From NCBI GenBank assembly GCA_948474755.1, contig CAOLHI010000424.1:62001-126000 (forward strand): a DNA stretch of 64,000 nt, read 5' to 3'. This stretch comes from Ctenosaura bakeri (Eukaryota > Chordata > Lepidosauria > Squamata > Iguanidae). This document shows positions 53,131 through 63,971 of the stretch, piece by piece; the first letter of the stretch is position 1; every line of letters begins with the position of its first letter. Below the pieces are notes generated by a model, which saw nothing but the letters and a program-made list of their open reading frames with translations, had not been told where the DNA came from and did no database searches. The position numbers and the translations under genes are program-made.

Positions 53131-55737
53131 CTCAAAAACCCACCTCCATCTCTAAAAGTACTGGTGTGATGCATGTCTTCCTGCCTAAGATGACAGGACA
53201 TCCTGTCGTGCAACTGAAAAGGAGAAAGTTTCATGATTGATCTGTGGCTTGTGGTTCACAGTTCAGTCATGTAACAACCATAGTATGCTAGAGAATAACA
53301 GTATCTAACACCATCATAAGCTTATCAGTCTAGCACCTGATGCCCAATTACATAATCAGCCACTTGTCTCTTTCTGAAAGGAGGAATGAAGGAAAAGAAG
53401 GGGGCTTGTTTTGTTTATTAGATGGTCTGTTGAAAAAAGTGAAATGAACTAAAAAGAAGTTGGAGCCCATGCCAACCCATAGTTTGCTCCAGTGCATGAA
53501 TAATCACACAACATTGCTACAAACTCAGCTGGTCATATCATTGTAAAATGGAATGCTTTCACATTATAACTAACAGAAGTAGAATAAAGTTCAATGATGA
53601 AAGGACAGCAAGTGACCTTGTACAGACAAATGGACCCTCTTATCCTACTCAAAACTCCTAGCCAACAGAAGAAAACTACCTGAGTATTGAGAAACAATGC
53701 CAGTCAAGGAGCACCCACCAAGCTGCAAGCTTTGTCTGTCAAGAAGAATGCCGTCTCACTTGGAATAGACAGAACCCTTAGCCCTCAGTTTAGCATAGTA
53801 TGTAAAACAGCTGCCCCTTCTAATCTTTCTCTAAATGACATTACTTGCTTTAGGGTAAGGGGACCAACTTTTATACCACTCTCTGCTCCATTGCCTTTAA
53901 TAGCAGGGCATTGGATCAAGAGTAGCATAAGATAGCATGCTGGGGACAACTCCTGTACATTCTGTGGCTCAAGTTGTTCAAGGGATGGCAGCAGGTCAAC
54001 CCAATCTTTCCACCCTGTCCCAGTCCGTTATTTTCATGGTCATATGGAGAGAGGCATTACCATTTTTCTTGACCCAGTCTCATCCTTTATCTCATCAACA
54101 AGTGGAGAGATTGTTCAAGGGAACTTATCCAAAGACCAAGGAAGAGCCCAAGTTCCATATGAGGAAATTAGAAGTCCAAGGACATTTAAATGATAAATCA
54201 ATATGCTTCTTTCAATAACAGTGGGGATACTAGACTTTACATCTGGAGTGAGGGATTAAAGGAAGCACTAAAAGAAAAATGCCATTATTCAAGATCTAGC
54301 AACCCAAAAATATGTTAATTTGTCTCAAGTTTTCCTCACCAGACATCACCCATTCCACATCAGAAAAGCAAAACTGTAATGACAAGGCTTACACTCTAGC
54401 ATTCCGTTATGGGGTGATGGGCACATTGTGGCTAAAAGATGCTGTATAACATTCTTCTTGTGAGAAACAACATTTATCCACCAAACCTATCCAAAGGGTT
54501 TCAAAACTGTGCCAGGAACAATCAAGAATGTTCTGGCCTTAGTCTGGTTCTATGCTTGCTTCTGTCTGGTTCTATGCTTGCTTCTTGTTCCAACATCTCT
54601 CCAAACTGAGCTGATTAGAGCATGATAAACCTCTCAGCATCTGATTCTCAAAGAAAATAACTCACTCAAGGCATTTCACACACACTGAGTGTGACAACTG
54701 GCTCCTATTTTGAAAACAACATCAGTAATTCTAGAGGGGGAGAAAGCCTCTGCACATGCCCAGAAATACCATTGTTCTTTGAAGCCTTTCAAAGTAGGTC
54801 CCTGGATGAAATCAAGCACTGTTTCCCTGATTCATTTAACTTAGCACAAAGTAATACTCACAAGAAGTCCTTGAAGTGCGTGTTTGCAGCTACCCAGTAT
54901 ATCTGGAATAAGACATAATAGGAAATGAATGCAGTGCTTGACGTAGAAATGAAGTGGGATGGTTTATCTTATTGGAACAGATCCATGCATATACAAGCTT
55001 TTTCTCAAAATCCTGCTGGGAAAAAACAAGACACAGTTAGAGAGGAAACAAAAGTGCAACTCTGAATTGCTGCCCGTTAGTCATCTAGGAGTGAAATGTT
55101 TGGGAACCTGAAAAGATTTGAGTCCTGAGTCCTAAATTAGATTGAGCTCTTCTTTGTGGTTTAATTGAATTTACTCCACCAGTCCATGATGTCCCCAGTC
55201 TGACAATTATCTCAACCTCATGGCCAAGTAATAAAAAAAATGATAGCAGGAGCTTAGATGTGAAACATGATGCGTACCATGAAAATATAAATTAGAAAAT
55301 AATTCAACTGTGGTAACTGGAACACCATTTGGAATAAGAACAAACTTTTTATTTAAAAAAAATGGTGAAGTTTTATAAATATTTTAAAAGTGTGAAGGAG
55401 AAAAGAATACTTAAAATGCATTGGTGAAGGGAGAAAACTTGATTAATGTGATATAAAGATGTTGAATATTGTGAATCCTAATATACTAGCTGAAAGGAAG
55501 GGATTTCCATTTTTGACCCCCAAACTGCCCCCATCTGGTTCATTTCTTACCCGGAGAGCTCCTTTTAAACCCAATGGGCTACATCCAGTTCAGAAAGTCT
55601 GATAGTGGAGACTGTAAAACCACAGTCTTGAAATGGCAATTCATCTTTTAAAGAGGCTGTGGACTTACTGTATGTACTGTATAGCATATAAAAATATCAG
55701 TTTTTTCAAATCATAAGGGGGAATGTATAGAAAATGT
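53131..55737. other. Intergenic sequence with nothing recognised
   Basis: Several frames of 75-95 codons occur on the plus strand (53687-53935, 53937-54218) without family motifs. A perfect tandem duplication of TCTGGTTCTATGCTTGCTTC-like units lies at 54543-54585. Confidence 0.35.
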
Positions 55738-55835
55738 ATCGAAATACATGCTATTTCTAAGTTGTTCGCCGCCTCGATCCATATGGAGAGGCGGGATACA
55801 AATAAATAAATAAAATAAAATAAAATGTCCAACCA
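55738..55835 (+). repeat. LINE 3'-tail fragment (L2-like), plus strand
   Basis: GTTGTTCGCCGCCTCGATCC, GAGAGGCGGGATACAAAT and (AAATA)n form the typical 3' terminus of squamate L2-type LINEs. It is the reverse of the tail at 36720. No coding part remains. Confidence 0.6.
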
Positions 55836-56320
55836 CTTGATAGTTTGGGCCTTTTTTTCCAGTCAGTCAGTGGGGTCCCCAGGGAGGGTCTCAGGTGAAG
55901 AGCATGATCTTTCCAACATACTCAAGTGATCTCAACTTTTGGTTCCTAAGATACTTTGGACTCCAGCTCTCAAAAGTGTCAGCCAGCATGGCCAATGGTT
56001 AGCAACCCTGGGAAATAAAGTGTTTTTTAAAACCCATGCCAGAACCATAGATCGAGAACCACTGAACCAGAACTGCAGGATCCAGCATGAAAGAGAAGAA
56101 TCTTTGATTTCTGCTCCAGCTGCCCGAACACTTCCCTAAACCTGCTCTGAAGGCCTGGGAACTCCCCTCCCATATGTTTTTGGGTAGCTCCCAGGGCTGC
56201 AGAGGAGCAGGTGAGTGAAGCAAGCTCTGTAGTGATCACCAACATCAGATTCCATTTAGAGCAGTACATATATGAAAAATGAATGGGTTACTCTTAGAAG
56301 GAGCCATGAAGTTCAACAGA

Positions 56321-56514
56321 GGCCATTTCTGCACTATAGGGCTATTATTCTACTTTCAACCTTCTATGGAATCCTGGGGTTTGCAGTTTAGGGAGGGGCA
56401 TTTAGAATTCTTAGACAGAGAGCTCTTTGGCCTCACTTAACTATAAACCCCAGAATTCCACAGGATGTCAATAGTGGAATAAAAGCATTATAACAGTGTA
56501 GTGCAGAAATAGCC
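56321..56514. mobile_element. Palindromic MITE (family A), copy 7 (older variant)
   Basis: It runs from GGCCATTTCTGCACTATAGG to AGTGTAGTGCAGAAATAGCC. The centre GAGCTCTTTGGCCTCACTTA groups it with copy 6. The flanks are AGA and AAA, an imperfect TSD. Confidence 0.75.
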
Positions 56515-56689
56515 AAAGAGCGAGGATCCTACAAGGACTTAACCTGTTAAACTATATCCCCCCCACCTCGTCCATTCTCTTCTTCTCTCACCAAATTTCT
56601 TTCCCTCGTCTCTTGTAATTTTAATAGCTTGGGTGGAGGATAATATTTTACACAGAATTTATTGACTATAAAATTTATTTATAAAAACA

Positions 56690-56827
56690 GTTCTGTAGAT
56701 CCTGGCATTTCCAGTTAAGGGATGGGTAATACCTGAACTCTAAAACACAAAATTTTATAGGATGTTGGTGTTTTAGTTCAAGTGGAATCAAAGGGCTATA
56801 AATGTGTAGTGTGGAAGGACCTTTAAT
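56690..56827. mobile_element. Partial, diverged palindromic MITE (family A-related)
   Basis: CTGGCATTTCCAGTTAAGGG, AATTTTATAGGATGTTGG and GTGTAGTGTGGAAGGACC follow the order of the copy 6/7 right half, but the left arm is missing or too diverged to place. Confidence 0.45.
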
Positions 56828-57689
56828 CTAATCTGAAAAGAGAGATTTTCTGGATATTTGCCTTCAGAGTCTTCTAAGCCAGAAGTAAATTGAGAATATT
56901 GAACTTTCTTTGAACTGACATCACTGTTTTACATTTATACGGGGAAGGCTTTTTCTGAGGAAGAGAACTGTGGAGCTAATGGCATACAGCTATTCCCCAT
57001 CAGTATTGACATAAAATCTCCCTATGTCTAAAGTGAGAGGGATCCCATAAAAAGCAGTCAGTCTCCACTGTCCCTTTGGAAATAGCTATAACAGAAGGAG
57101 AAATGAAAGAGGTAACAGCAGAGATCACTGCAACTAATATTAGTTGGTTACTTTGAGGAGATTTGCATTGTTTGAGCGAAGTGGTTTTGTATGTCTATTA
57201 ACTTACATATTTGTTAAAGCTGCAAGACATGACATATTTTGGAGGGTTGTTCGTACATCTGGAAATAGTGTGTTTGTTAGCTTGGCTTGAATAGTAGAGA
57301 GGGCTATGTTGTCAGAGTGGAACATAGCAGCGAGTACACAAGATACAGTGTTTATATACCGAGAAGGCTCACAGGGGAATTAAACTATGAACTCCTAATT
57401 GTATATAAAAGAATACATGAACTTGCTAAACAGCTGGCCACCTTGGCTGAAGTCAAGCAGCTTCTGATATATTTCCCCCTCCAAAGTATTCTTCTGATTC
57501 AACCAGAGCTTAGAAAATTATTTTTTGGACTGCGACTTTATCAGCCAGCCCTGGGGTCACCCCACGAGAATTTGGTCTTCAGGCATAATGCTACGGTGAC
57601 TTCTATTCTCTCTGGAGGAATGTTCTATATTGGAGTGGTGCTTTCAAACTTTGCTACTTTAAGTTACTTGTGAAAGATGCCTATCTGGC
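56828..57689. other. Sequence with an unexplained 128-codon frame
   Basis: The plus-strand frame 57287-57673 is open but has no start context, splice support or domain I recognise. It directly abuts a CR1 element and may be part of an unrecognised repeat. Nothing else is seen here. Confidence 0.3.
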
Positions 57690-57968
57690 TTCTGTTTAAA
57701 TGGGAAGTGACAGAGTCCACTCCTCTGAGGCAATCTATAGTATTCCATTGTCAAATTGCTCTTACAGTTAAAAAAAGTTCCCTGTAATATTTAAGTGGAA
57801 TCTCTTTTCTTGTAATTTGAATCCATTGTTTCATGTTCCAATCTCTTCATCAACAGAAAACAAGTTTGTTCCACCCACGTGACATTCCTTGAGATATTTA
57901 AAGATAGCTATCATGTTACCTCTCAGTGTTCTCTTTTCCAAGCTGAACATATTCAGCTCCCTCAGTCA

Positions 57969-58437
57969 TTGACAAGCTGGAGCGAGTCCAGAGGAGGGCG
58001 ACCAAAATGGTGAGAGGCCTGGAAGCCATGCCCTATGAGGATAGACTTAGAGAGCTGGGTATGTTTAGTCTGCAGAAGAGAAGGTTAAGAGGAGACATGA
58101 TAGCCATGTTTAAATATTTGAAGGGATGCCACATAAAGGAAAGAGAGGGCTTGTTTTCTGCTGCTCCAGAGACCAGGACAAGGAGCAATGGATTCAAGCT
58201 GCAGGAAAGGAGATTCCACCTGAACCTCAGGAAGAACTTCCTGACAGTCAGGGCTGTCCGGCAGTGGAATGTGCTGCTTCGGAGTGTAGTGGAGTCTCCT
58301 TCCTTGGAGGTTTTTAAGCAGAGGCCTGATGGCCATCTGTCAGGAGTGCTTTGAGGGTGTTCCTGCATGGCAGGGGGTTGGACTGGATGGCCCCTGTGGT
58401 CTTTTCCAACTCTACATTTCTATGATTTCTCTTGGTT
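57969..58437 (+). mobile_element. 5'-truncated CR1, plus strand, inserted in the antisense CR1
   Basis: An almost intact CR1 3' end. The frame 58007-58354 encodes [55 protein letters not shown] and [13 protein letters not shown]. The short 3' end follows (GGACTGGATGGCCCCTGTGG, TTCCAACTCTA, CTATGATT). CR1 characteristically ends in a short ATGATT-type repeat. It overlaps in content with the CR1 at 19951-20446. Confidence 0.88.
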
Positions 58438-58963
58438 TCCAGACCTTTGATCATCTTGGTTGTCCTTCTCAGGACATATTTCAGCTTGTCAATACCCTTC
58501 TTGAGCTGTGGTGCTCAGAGCAGGACACAGGATTCCAGATGAGGTCTGACCAAAGTAGAATAGAGTGGGACCAGCACTTCCCTTGATCTGCATACTATGC
58601 TCCCGTTGATGCAGCCCAAAATTGCACTGGCTTTTTGGGCTGCTGCATTACACAGTTGACTCATGTTTAGCTTCTGGTACACTAAGACCCCTAGATCTCT
58701 TTTGCAGTACTGCTTTCAAGTCATGAGTCACCCATCCTGTGTTTGTGTATTTTATCTTTCCTGCCTAGATGCAGTACCTTACATTTATCTCTGTTAAAAT
58801 TCATTTTGTTAGTTTTGACCAAGTTCTCCAGTCTCTCAAGGACATTTTGAATTCTGAGCCTGTCCTCTGGAGTATTAGCTAACACCCCTCTCCTTTTGCT
58901 GTCATTTGCAAATTGGATAAGCATGCTTTCTATTCCATCATCCAAGTAACTAATAAAGATGTA

Positions 58964-59376
58964 CACCCTTTTCGCACCTTACCTTTTCCCAGTACAAGAG
59001 TGGGAAGCTTGCACAGGACGCCTTTGGAGGAACGTTCCCACATCCCTCCTGCTTGGGCTCTGCAGCTGCTTCCTGATCACGTGAGTGCCCTGCCTCTTCC
59101 ATTCTCAGTGCAGCCTGGGACCTCCCACGCTGCGCTGGGGAGAGGACGCGCGACCGGCCTGGCTCCCAAGGCTCCGCACACAAGGTAAGTGTACACAAGG
59201 CCCCGGAGTGATGCGCGACGGTGCAGCAATTTCTACTTTGAGCCGAAAATTTTAAAAAAGTCCGCATCAGGCTCTTGAGCATTGCGCAAATGTGAGTGCA
59301 TTGTGTAGACCGCTCCTCACATTTATGCGATGCCCAAGGGGTCCTTTCGCTTCAGAAATGCCATGCGAAAAGGGCT
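58964..59376. mobile_element. GC-rich MITE (family C) inserted in CR1
   Basis: Ends CACCCTTTTCGCA / TGCGAAAAGGGCT are inverted repeats, flanked by the 3-bp TSD GTA (58961-58963, 59377-59379). The CR1 sequence resumes exactly after the second GTA, so both ends are well defined. The GC-rich interior is related to 5522-5953 in opposite orientation. No coding capacity. Confidence 0.82.
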
Positions 59377-60050
59377 GTAGAATAGCACTGGGCCCAGGAA
59401 AGAATGCTGAAGCAGTCAGGTATTCACTTCTTTCCAGGATGAAGATTGGTGAGTACTCTCAAAGTTCAGTCTGTCAACCAGTTACAGATCCACCTAACTG
59501 TGACACTATCTAGTCCACACCTCACCAGCTTGCCTGAAAAAATACCATGGGGGACCTTGTCAAAAGCCGTACTGAATTTAAGATACACTACATCCACAGC
59601 ATTCCCCTGATCTTCCAGGCTTGTAAATCTATTTTAAAAAGAGATAAGATTAGTTTGGCATGACTTGTTTTCAAAAAACCCACACTGGCCCTTAGTAATC
59701 ACTGCATTCCTCTAACTGCACACAAACTGACTGTTTAATGATCTGTTCTAGAGCCTTTCCTGGTATTGACATCTAACTGCTTAGGTCTTCTTTTTTCTTC
59801 TCTCTTTTGGAAGATGGGCACAACTTTTGTCCAGTCTGTTGGGACTTCTCCTGCCTGCCAAGATTTCTCAAAGATTATTGACTATACTTGCAGGTTCCTT
59901 TAGTAGACTTGAGTGCAGCTCATCTTGTCCTGGAGATCTGAATTAATTTAGACTACTTCTAGTTTCGTTTTGGTTTTGTCCCATTTTCTAGCAGTCTGTG
60001 CAACCCCCTAGTTGGTGCCAGGGCAAAAAAATTGCCCCCTGGACCTGGCA

Positions 60051-60599
60051 CAGGTGTCCACCTGGATTTACAGTGATAAAAGCATCTTGGCAAGAATTTC
60101 ACTTTGATTTGCAAATATTACTTCAGCAGTTTATCTACCAACTTCGTATAAATAGAAACATTTAGTTTATTTTGCAGGCAAAACACTTAGAATATACTAT
60201 AAAACATATTTTCAGAGAAGTGGAGAGGCCAGTTTGTGTACCTTATATTCTGAATATTATGATGCAATAAAATTAGTTCAGTTTTAAATAAGACTAAATC
60301 AGATAACACTATTGGTGCTGAAAAAGAATAGTTGGAAAATCTCTTGTACATTTTCAGTCTCAGCTTATTACAACATACACAAGCTGCTTTTTCAAGAGTG
60401 TTTCTAAAAATGGTGCAGATTTCAGATTTTAACACAAATTAAAATAGGAAAAAATAAACATGAAGACAACTGGATATTTACTGAGGATATTTATTGAAGA
60501 ACATCAGCAGAACATACATCTCTGTTACATAAAAGAAAAACACTGTTCATAACAAAATATAGGAGATATATCAAAATAGTGCTAGAAGGATCTGCTAAG
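60051..60599. other. Intergenic sequence with nothing recognised
   Basis: AT-rich DNA downstream of MS4A gene 2. No repeat boundaries identified. Confidence 0.4.
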
Positions 60600-61006
60600 T
60601 ACTGTATCTACTTATGTATAAGTCTAGAAATTTTAGTAAAAAAATTGACCCCAAATACCTAGATAGACTTATCCATGGGTCAATGTAAGTACTATACCTT
60701 TAAAAAAGGAACCGTCCCCTTCTCTGAGTGGAGTAGTGAAAGGTGGGAGATTAGCTTATCCCTAGATAACCTAAAAGAAGCGCTGACCCCCTCTACCCTC
60801 TCCACCACAGCACCTCTGCTGTCCTTTTTTGAATGCCTGGTGGGAAAATGGCACTGGCGGCAGCCCATGAGGCAGTGCTGGTTATTCCCCCTCTCTGTGG
60901 AATAGCCTTTGGTTTATCCATGGGTCATATCAAAATCCATAATTTTAACTCCAAAACCTCCCCTGGCATATACCTGAGGTCAACTTATACATGAGTATAT
61001 ACAGTA
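60600..61006. mobile_element. Tc1/mariner-like MITE
   Basis: The left end TACTGTATCTACTTATGTAT and the right end, reverse complement TACTGTATATACTCATGTAT, form a terminal inverted repeat of about 25 bp flanked by TA. The interior also shows near-terminal pairing (CCATGGGTCAAT near 60672 against ATCCATGGGTCATA near 60917). No transposase. Confidence 0.65.
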
Positions 61007-61170
61007 TTAAGTTTTCTAGTGGATAATCATCTGTTCATATATGAAGTGATGGATTGAATGGCCTATTTTAGGCCTCATGTTTGTCATTCTCTTCAAATCT
61101 ATCACATTTAGAGCAAAAAGCATAAATATTCTTATATTTGAGATGAAGATTGAGAAAGGAATATAAATTT

Positions 61171-61410
61171 GTTGCTGTGTGTCTTCAAGTCATTTCTGAC
61201 TTATGGTGACTCTAAGCTGAAGCTACCATGAGGTTTTCTGGTTTTCTTAGCTACTTTTATTCAAACGTAGTTTGCTCCTCTGAGGCTGAGAGAGTGTGAC
61301 ATGTCCAGGATTACCCTGTGAGTTTCTATGGCCAAGTGGGGATTCAAACCCAGGTTTTCCAGTGTTCTAGTCCAACACTCAAACCACTAGGCCATGCTGG
61401 CTCTCGGTAT
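61171..61410 (-). repeat. SINE, minus strand, full length
   Basis: GTTGCTGTGTGTCTTCAAGT at the left is the reversed BovB-like tail. The reversed B-box (GGGGATTCAAACCC) and the tRNA-like head (CTCAAACCACTAGGCCATGC) close the right end. It matches the SINE at 385-618 along its full length. It lies just 3' of the MS4A gene 2 poly-A signal candidate, in the gene's sense orientation. Confidence 0.78.
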
Positions 61411-61456
61411 GAATTTAAATTATTCAGCCTATATTAATATTGTGACTCAAATATAA

Positions 61457-61462
61457 TTTATT
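61457..61462 (-). promoter_or_regulatory. Candidate poly-A signal of MS4A gene 2
   Basis: AATAAA on the minus strand, 165-170 nt after the stop codon of gene 2. It is the first such hexamer I noted downstream of the stop. A cleavage site has not been identified, and AT-rich DNA makes chance hexamers common. Confidence 0.4.
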
Positions 61463-61626
61463 ATTAGATTATGAACACATTCACTTCTAATGTGAAAAAT
61501 AAAAGATGGAGTCATTAAATTCTACACAATGCATTTAACATAACACACATTGCAGTTTTGCCTGAAATCTCAATTGCTTAGGACTATTTGTGAGAGTAGC
61601 CTGCCATTCATCTTGTGTGCTATTTA

Positions 61627-61740
61627 CTAAGCTTGTATATTGGGGGAAAGCACTGCCTGATCATAGGCTGGTGGAGGTGGGTTATTTTCAGTGGGAGTCA
61701 CACCATTTCCAATTACAGTGTAGGGCACAAAAGCCATAGC
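61627..61740 (-). CDS. MS4A gene 2, last coding exon (C-terminal tail)
   Basis: The acceptor reads TTTTTTTTCCTGTTTCAG/GCT. The frame AMAFVPYTVIGNG... runs through NNPPPPAYDQAV to PNIQA and a TAG stop at 61627-61629. The pyrimidine tract is long and the tail is hydrophilic, as expected for the cytoplasmic C-terminus. Confidence 0.9.
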   Translation of the reverse strand, partial: AMAFVPYTVIGNGVTPTENNPPPPAYDQAVLSPNIQA

Positions 61741-63971
61741 CTGAAACAGGAAAAAAAAAAGTTGGCATTAGAATTAATCTGCTTTGCTTGCCTTCACAAT
61801 CAACATTATGGCAAGATTCTTCATTGCCACCACCTCTCTGGGCATCACCACCATTCTTCTAAGGCATAGTTATCATAGAAATGATTTATTTATTCCTTCA
61901 CTGTTGTAGATATTGCACATGATAGGATACTGGCAATTTTATTTTTAAAATTCTTTTCTAATTATGTTCAACACAGAATTTGGTGGTTTGTTTGTTTTTT
62001 AGCAGCAGATGCACATGAAATTAATATGTCTATCAAATGATCCAGCCGCAACTCCAGCATCCCTTTTTGGTTGGTTGATGCTAACATCTTCCCCCTCCCA
62101 TGTGCCATTTTGCACTTGTTTATATTGAATCTCAGTTTTTAAAGTTAAAAAGCACAAGTACCAGATACTGGTACCTGAGGGAACAATGTCTCTCCATTGT
62201 GAGGACAAACTAATGATACTCTTCACTTCCTGTTCTTTAGTTGGTAAGTTATGAAAGGTCTTCTCATCTTATCCCATGATGCTAAATTTTGACAGCAGCT
62301 TTTGATGAGGATCTTTGTCAAAAGCCTTCTTTCAGATCATCTAACAACATTTATTTGGTCATTCCTGTCCATGTGTTTATTGGGCTCTGAAAGATTCATT
62401 CACTTCTGTCTCAATTCTAGCACAAGCCACGCTAATTTATGATTGGCAGGGCTTGCCCTTTGACAAGCTTGACAATTTTATCTTTAATAATAACTGCTCC
62501 AGGTGGAAAGTGCTAAGCTAGCCAGCCTCAAATCCCCCAAATTTTCATTGGATCCACTTTAAAAATTGGTATTACATTTGCTAGTCCCAAGTCCTCTCAT
62601 TCAGAAGGACCCCTTAGGGGGACAGATTGCATATTCCATTAAACTACTGACAGATTTACATTTGAGTTCTTGAAGAACTCTCAAACGGATGCCATTTTAG
62701 GCCTGGTAATTTTGTTGTAATCTATCAATTAGGTGTGGAACTTCCTTCCTTTTTACCTTGGCTTATATTTCACTCTTTGTCAAAGACCTTTTGTTTCAGA
62801 CAAATGTTCCTTAACTAGTAAACTCTGTCCACAGTTTATTTACAAAACCTTCCAATATAAATATGCTGTCTTGTTTCACTGTATTGTTTGTAGGAATTGC
62901 TTGTAAAACTCCAAAATCTCTGATATGATAGTTTGTTTGTTTGCCACAAATAAAGTATTAAGCCATAACATCTGGGCTGGAACAATTTAGAAAACCTGAG
63001 GCCTTGAGAATTAACTTCCTTTGACTTATTTGTGGTATAACTTTTTATTTTGATGTCGTAGCTGCTCTTACTTGAGTGACATCTCTTTCTATAACACACA
63101 GAAAGAAAGGAAAGCACTTGCAAAAGCAGAAGTTGTTTATGAGTTATATATGAAGATACACAAAAAATCACAATCTTTTGTGTGGACTTTTAAAAAATTA
63201 ATTAACTCATGAAGATATAGGATGGAAGACACTCGTGCTTGAAAAATGTGGACATTCTTGAAGGCAAGCCAACATTTGTCATCCTTGTTGCTTTGCTAGA
63301 TGAGACTCATGCTCTAGAGAGTCATAAAGTCATAGAACTGGAAGAAGCCTCATGGACCATTGAATTCAACCCCCTAACTCATTTTAGGATCACCAGCTAA
63401 AGCATCCCCAGCAGGTAGCTGTCCCGCCTCTTTTTGAAGATGCTGAGAGAAGGAGACTCCATTACCTCTGTAGGCAATTGATTCAACTGGTGAACTGTTC
63501 TTACTGTCAAGAAGTTCCTCCTAATGTTCAATTGAAATCTACTCTCCTGTAACTTCAGGCCTTTAGTCCTGGTCCTACCCTCCAAGGCAGCAGAGAACAG
63601 GCCTGTCCCTTCCTCTCTGTGACAGCCCTTGAGGAATGTAAAGAGTGCTATTGTGTGACCCTTCAATCTTCTCTTAACCAAGCTGTTTTCTGGCAAGAAG
63701 ACAGATTTTTTTTTTCTGTCCCTAACAATAGATACCTTCTAAGGTTGCTGTAAGAACCCCACATCAGCCTAAAGGCATTCTTCATTCACGTTCATTTATT
63801 TCCATTGGTGGAGTATTTTATTCTTCTCATCTTGCTGGGTTTTTGAAATAGACTTACCACATCATCACTAAAGCAGGCTTCCTGACATCTGAAACGTACT
63901 GCAGAAACAGTGATGCAGAACTCCAGCAAAGTAAACAGGAGGAGCACAACACAGAGACCAGTACCTATACG
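61627..63971 (-). CDS. MS4A-family four-transmembrane protein, gene 2 (last two coding exons)
   Basis: The C-terminal end of a second MS4A protein, on the same strand as gene 1. Exon 63858-63971 (38 codons) holds the fourth transmembrane segment with the conserved LLFTLLEFCITV motif, followed by a cysteine-containing juxtamembrane stretch. Exon 61627-61740 (37 codons plus TAG) is the cytoplasmic tail with PPPPAYDQAV, a proline-rich PxY-type ending seen in MS4A15 and MS4A8-like proteins. The intron is about 2.1 kb and contains CR1 debris. The upstream exons are beyond position 64000. Both splice junctions are phase 0 and the frame is intact, so the gene looks functional. Which MS4A member it is cannot be decided here. 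Confidence 0.9.
62260..62830 (-). mobile_element. CR1-type LINE fragment, minus strand, strongly decayed
   Basis: On the minus strand, AAGGCTTTTGACAAAGATCC (about 62305-62325) corresponds to the KAFDK RT motif. The surrounding order resembles 59377-60050. Heavily mutated; boundaries are approximate. Confidence 0.5.
63318..63770 (-). mobile_element. CR1 LINE 3' fragment, minus strand
   Basis: The minus-strand frame 63397-63696 encodes KRRLKGHTIALFTFLKGC, FQLNIRRNFLTVRTVHQLN and MESPSLSIFKKRRDSYL, the same post-RT segment as at 58007-58354. The CR1 3' end (GGTCCATGAGGCTTCTTCC reversed) lies near 63340. Confidence 0.78.
63858..63971 (-). CDS. MS4A gene 2, penultimate coding exon (TM4)
   Basis: The acceptor reads TTCTTTTTTCTATAG/CGT and the donor GATGTG/GTAAGTC. 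The 38 codons encode RIGTGLCVVLLLFTLLEF, then CITVSAVRFRCQEAC. The LLxFxxLEFCI core is diagnostic of MS4A TM4. The 114-bp phase-0 exon fits the family gene structure. Confidence 0.92.

Larger units (their letters stand above)
57690..60050 (-). mobile_element. CR1 LINE, minus strand, with two insertions
   Basis: Minus-strand CR1 in three pieces: 57690-57968, 58438-58963 and 59377-60050. Readable parts from 5' to 3' are the RT core with TAFDKVPHGI (about 59535-59565), then RLRIQNVLERLENLVKTNKM and FNRDKCKVLHLGRKDK (58721-58920). The post-RT region is at 57690-57968. A plus-strand CR1 (57969-58437) and a MITE (58964-59376) interrupt it. Stops are numerous. The 5' boundary near 60050 is approximate. 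Confidence 0.8.
61741..63857. other. Last intron of MS4A gene 2
   Basis: About 2.1 kb bounded by the donor GTAAGTC (63851-63857, minus strand) and the acceptor before 61740. It contains two antisense CR1 fragments and otherwise AT-rich DNA. Confidence 0.7.
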
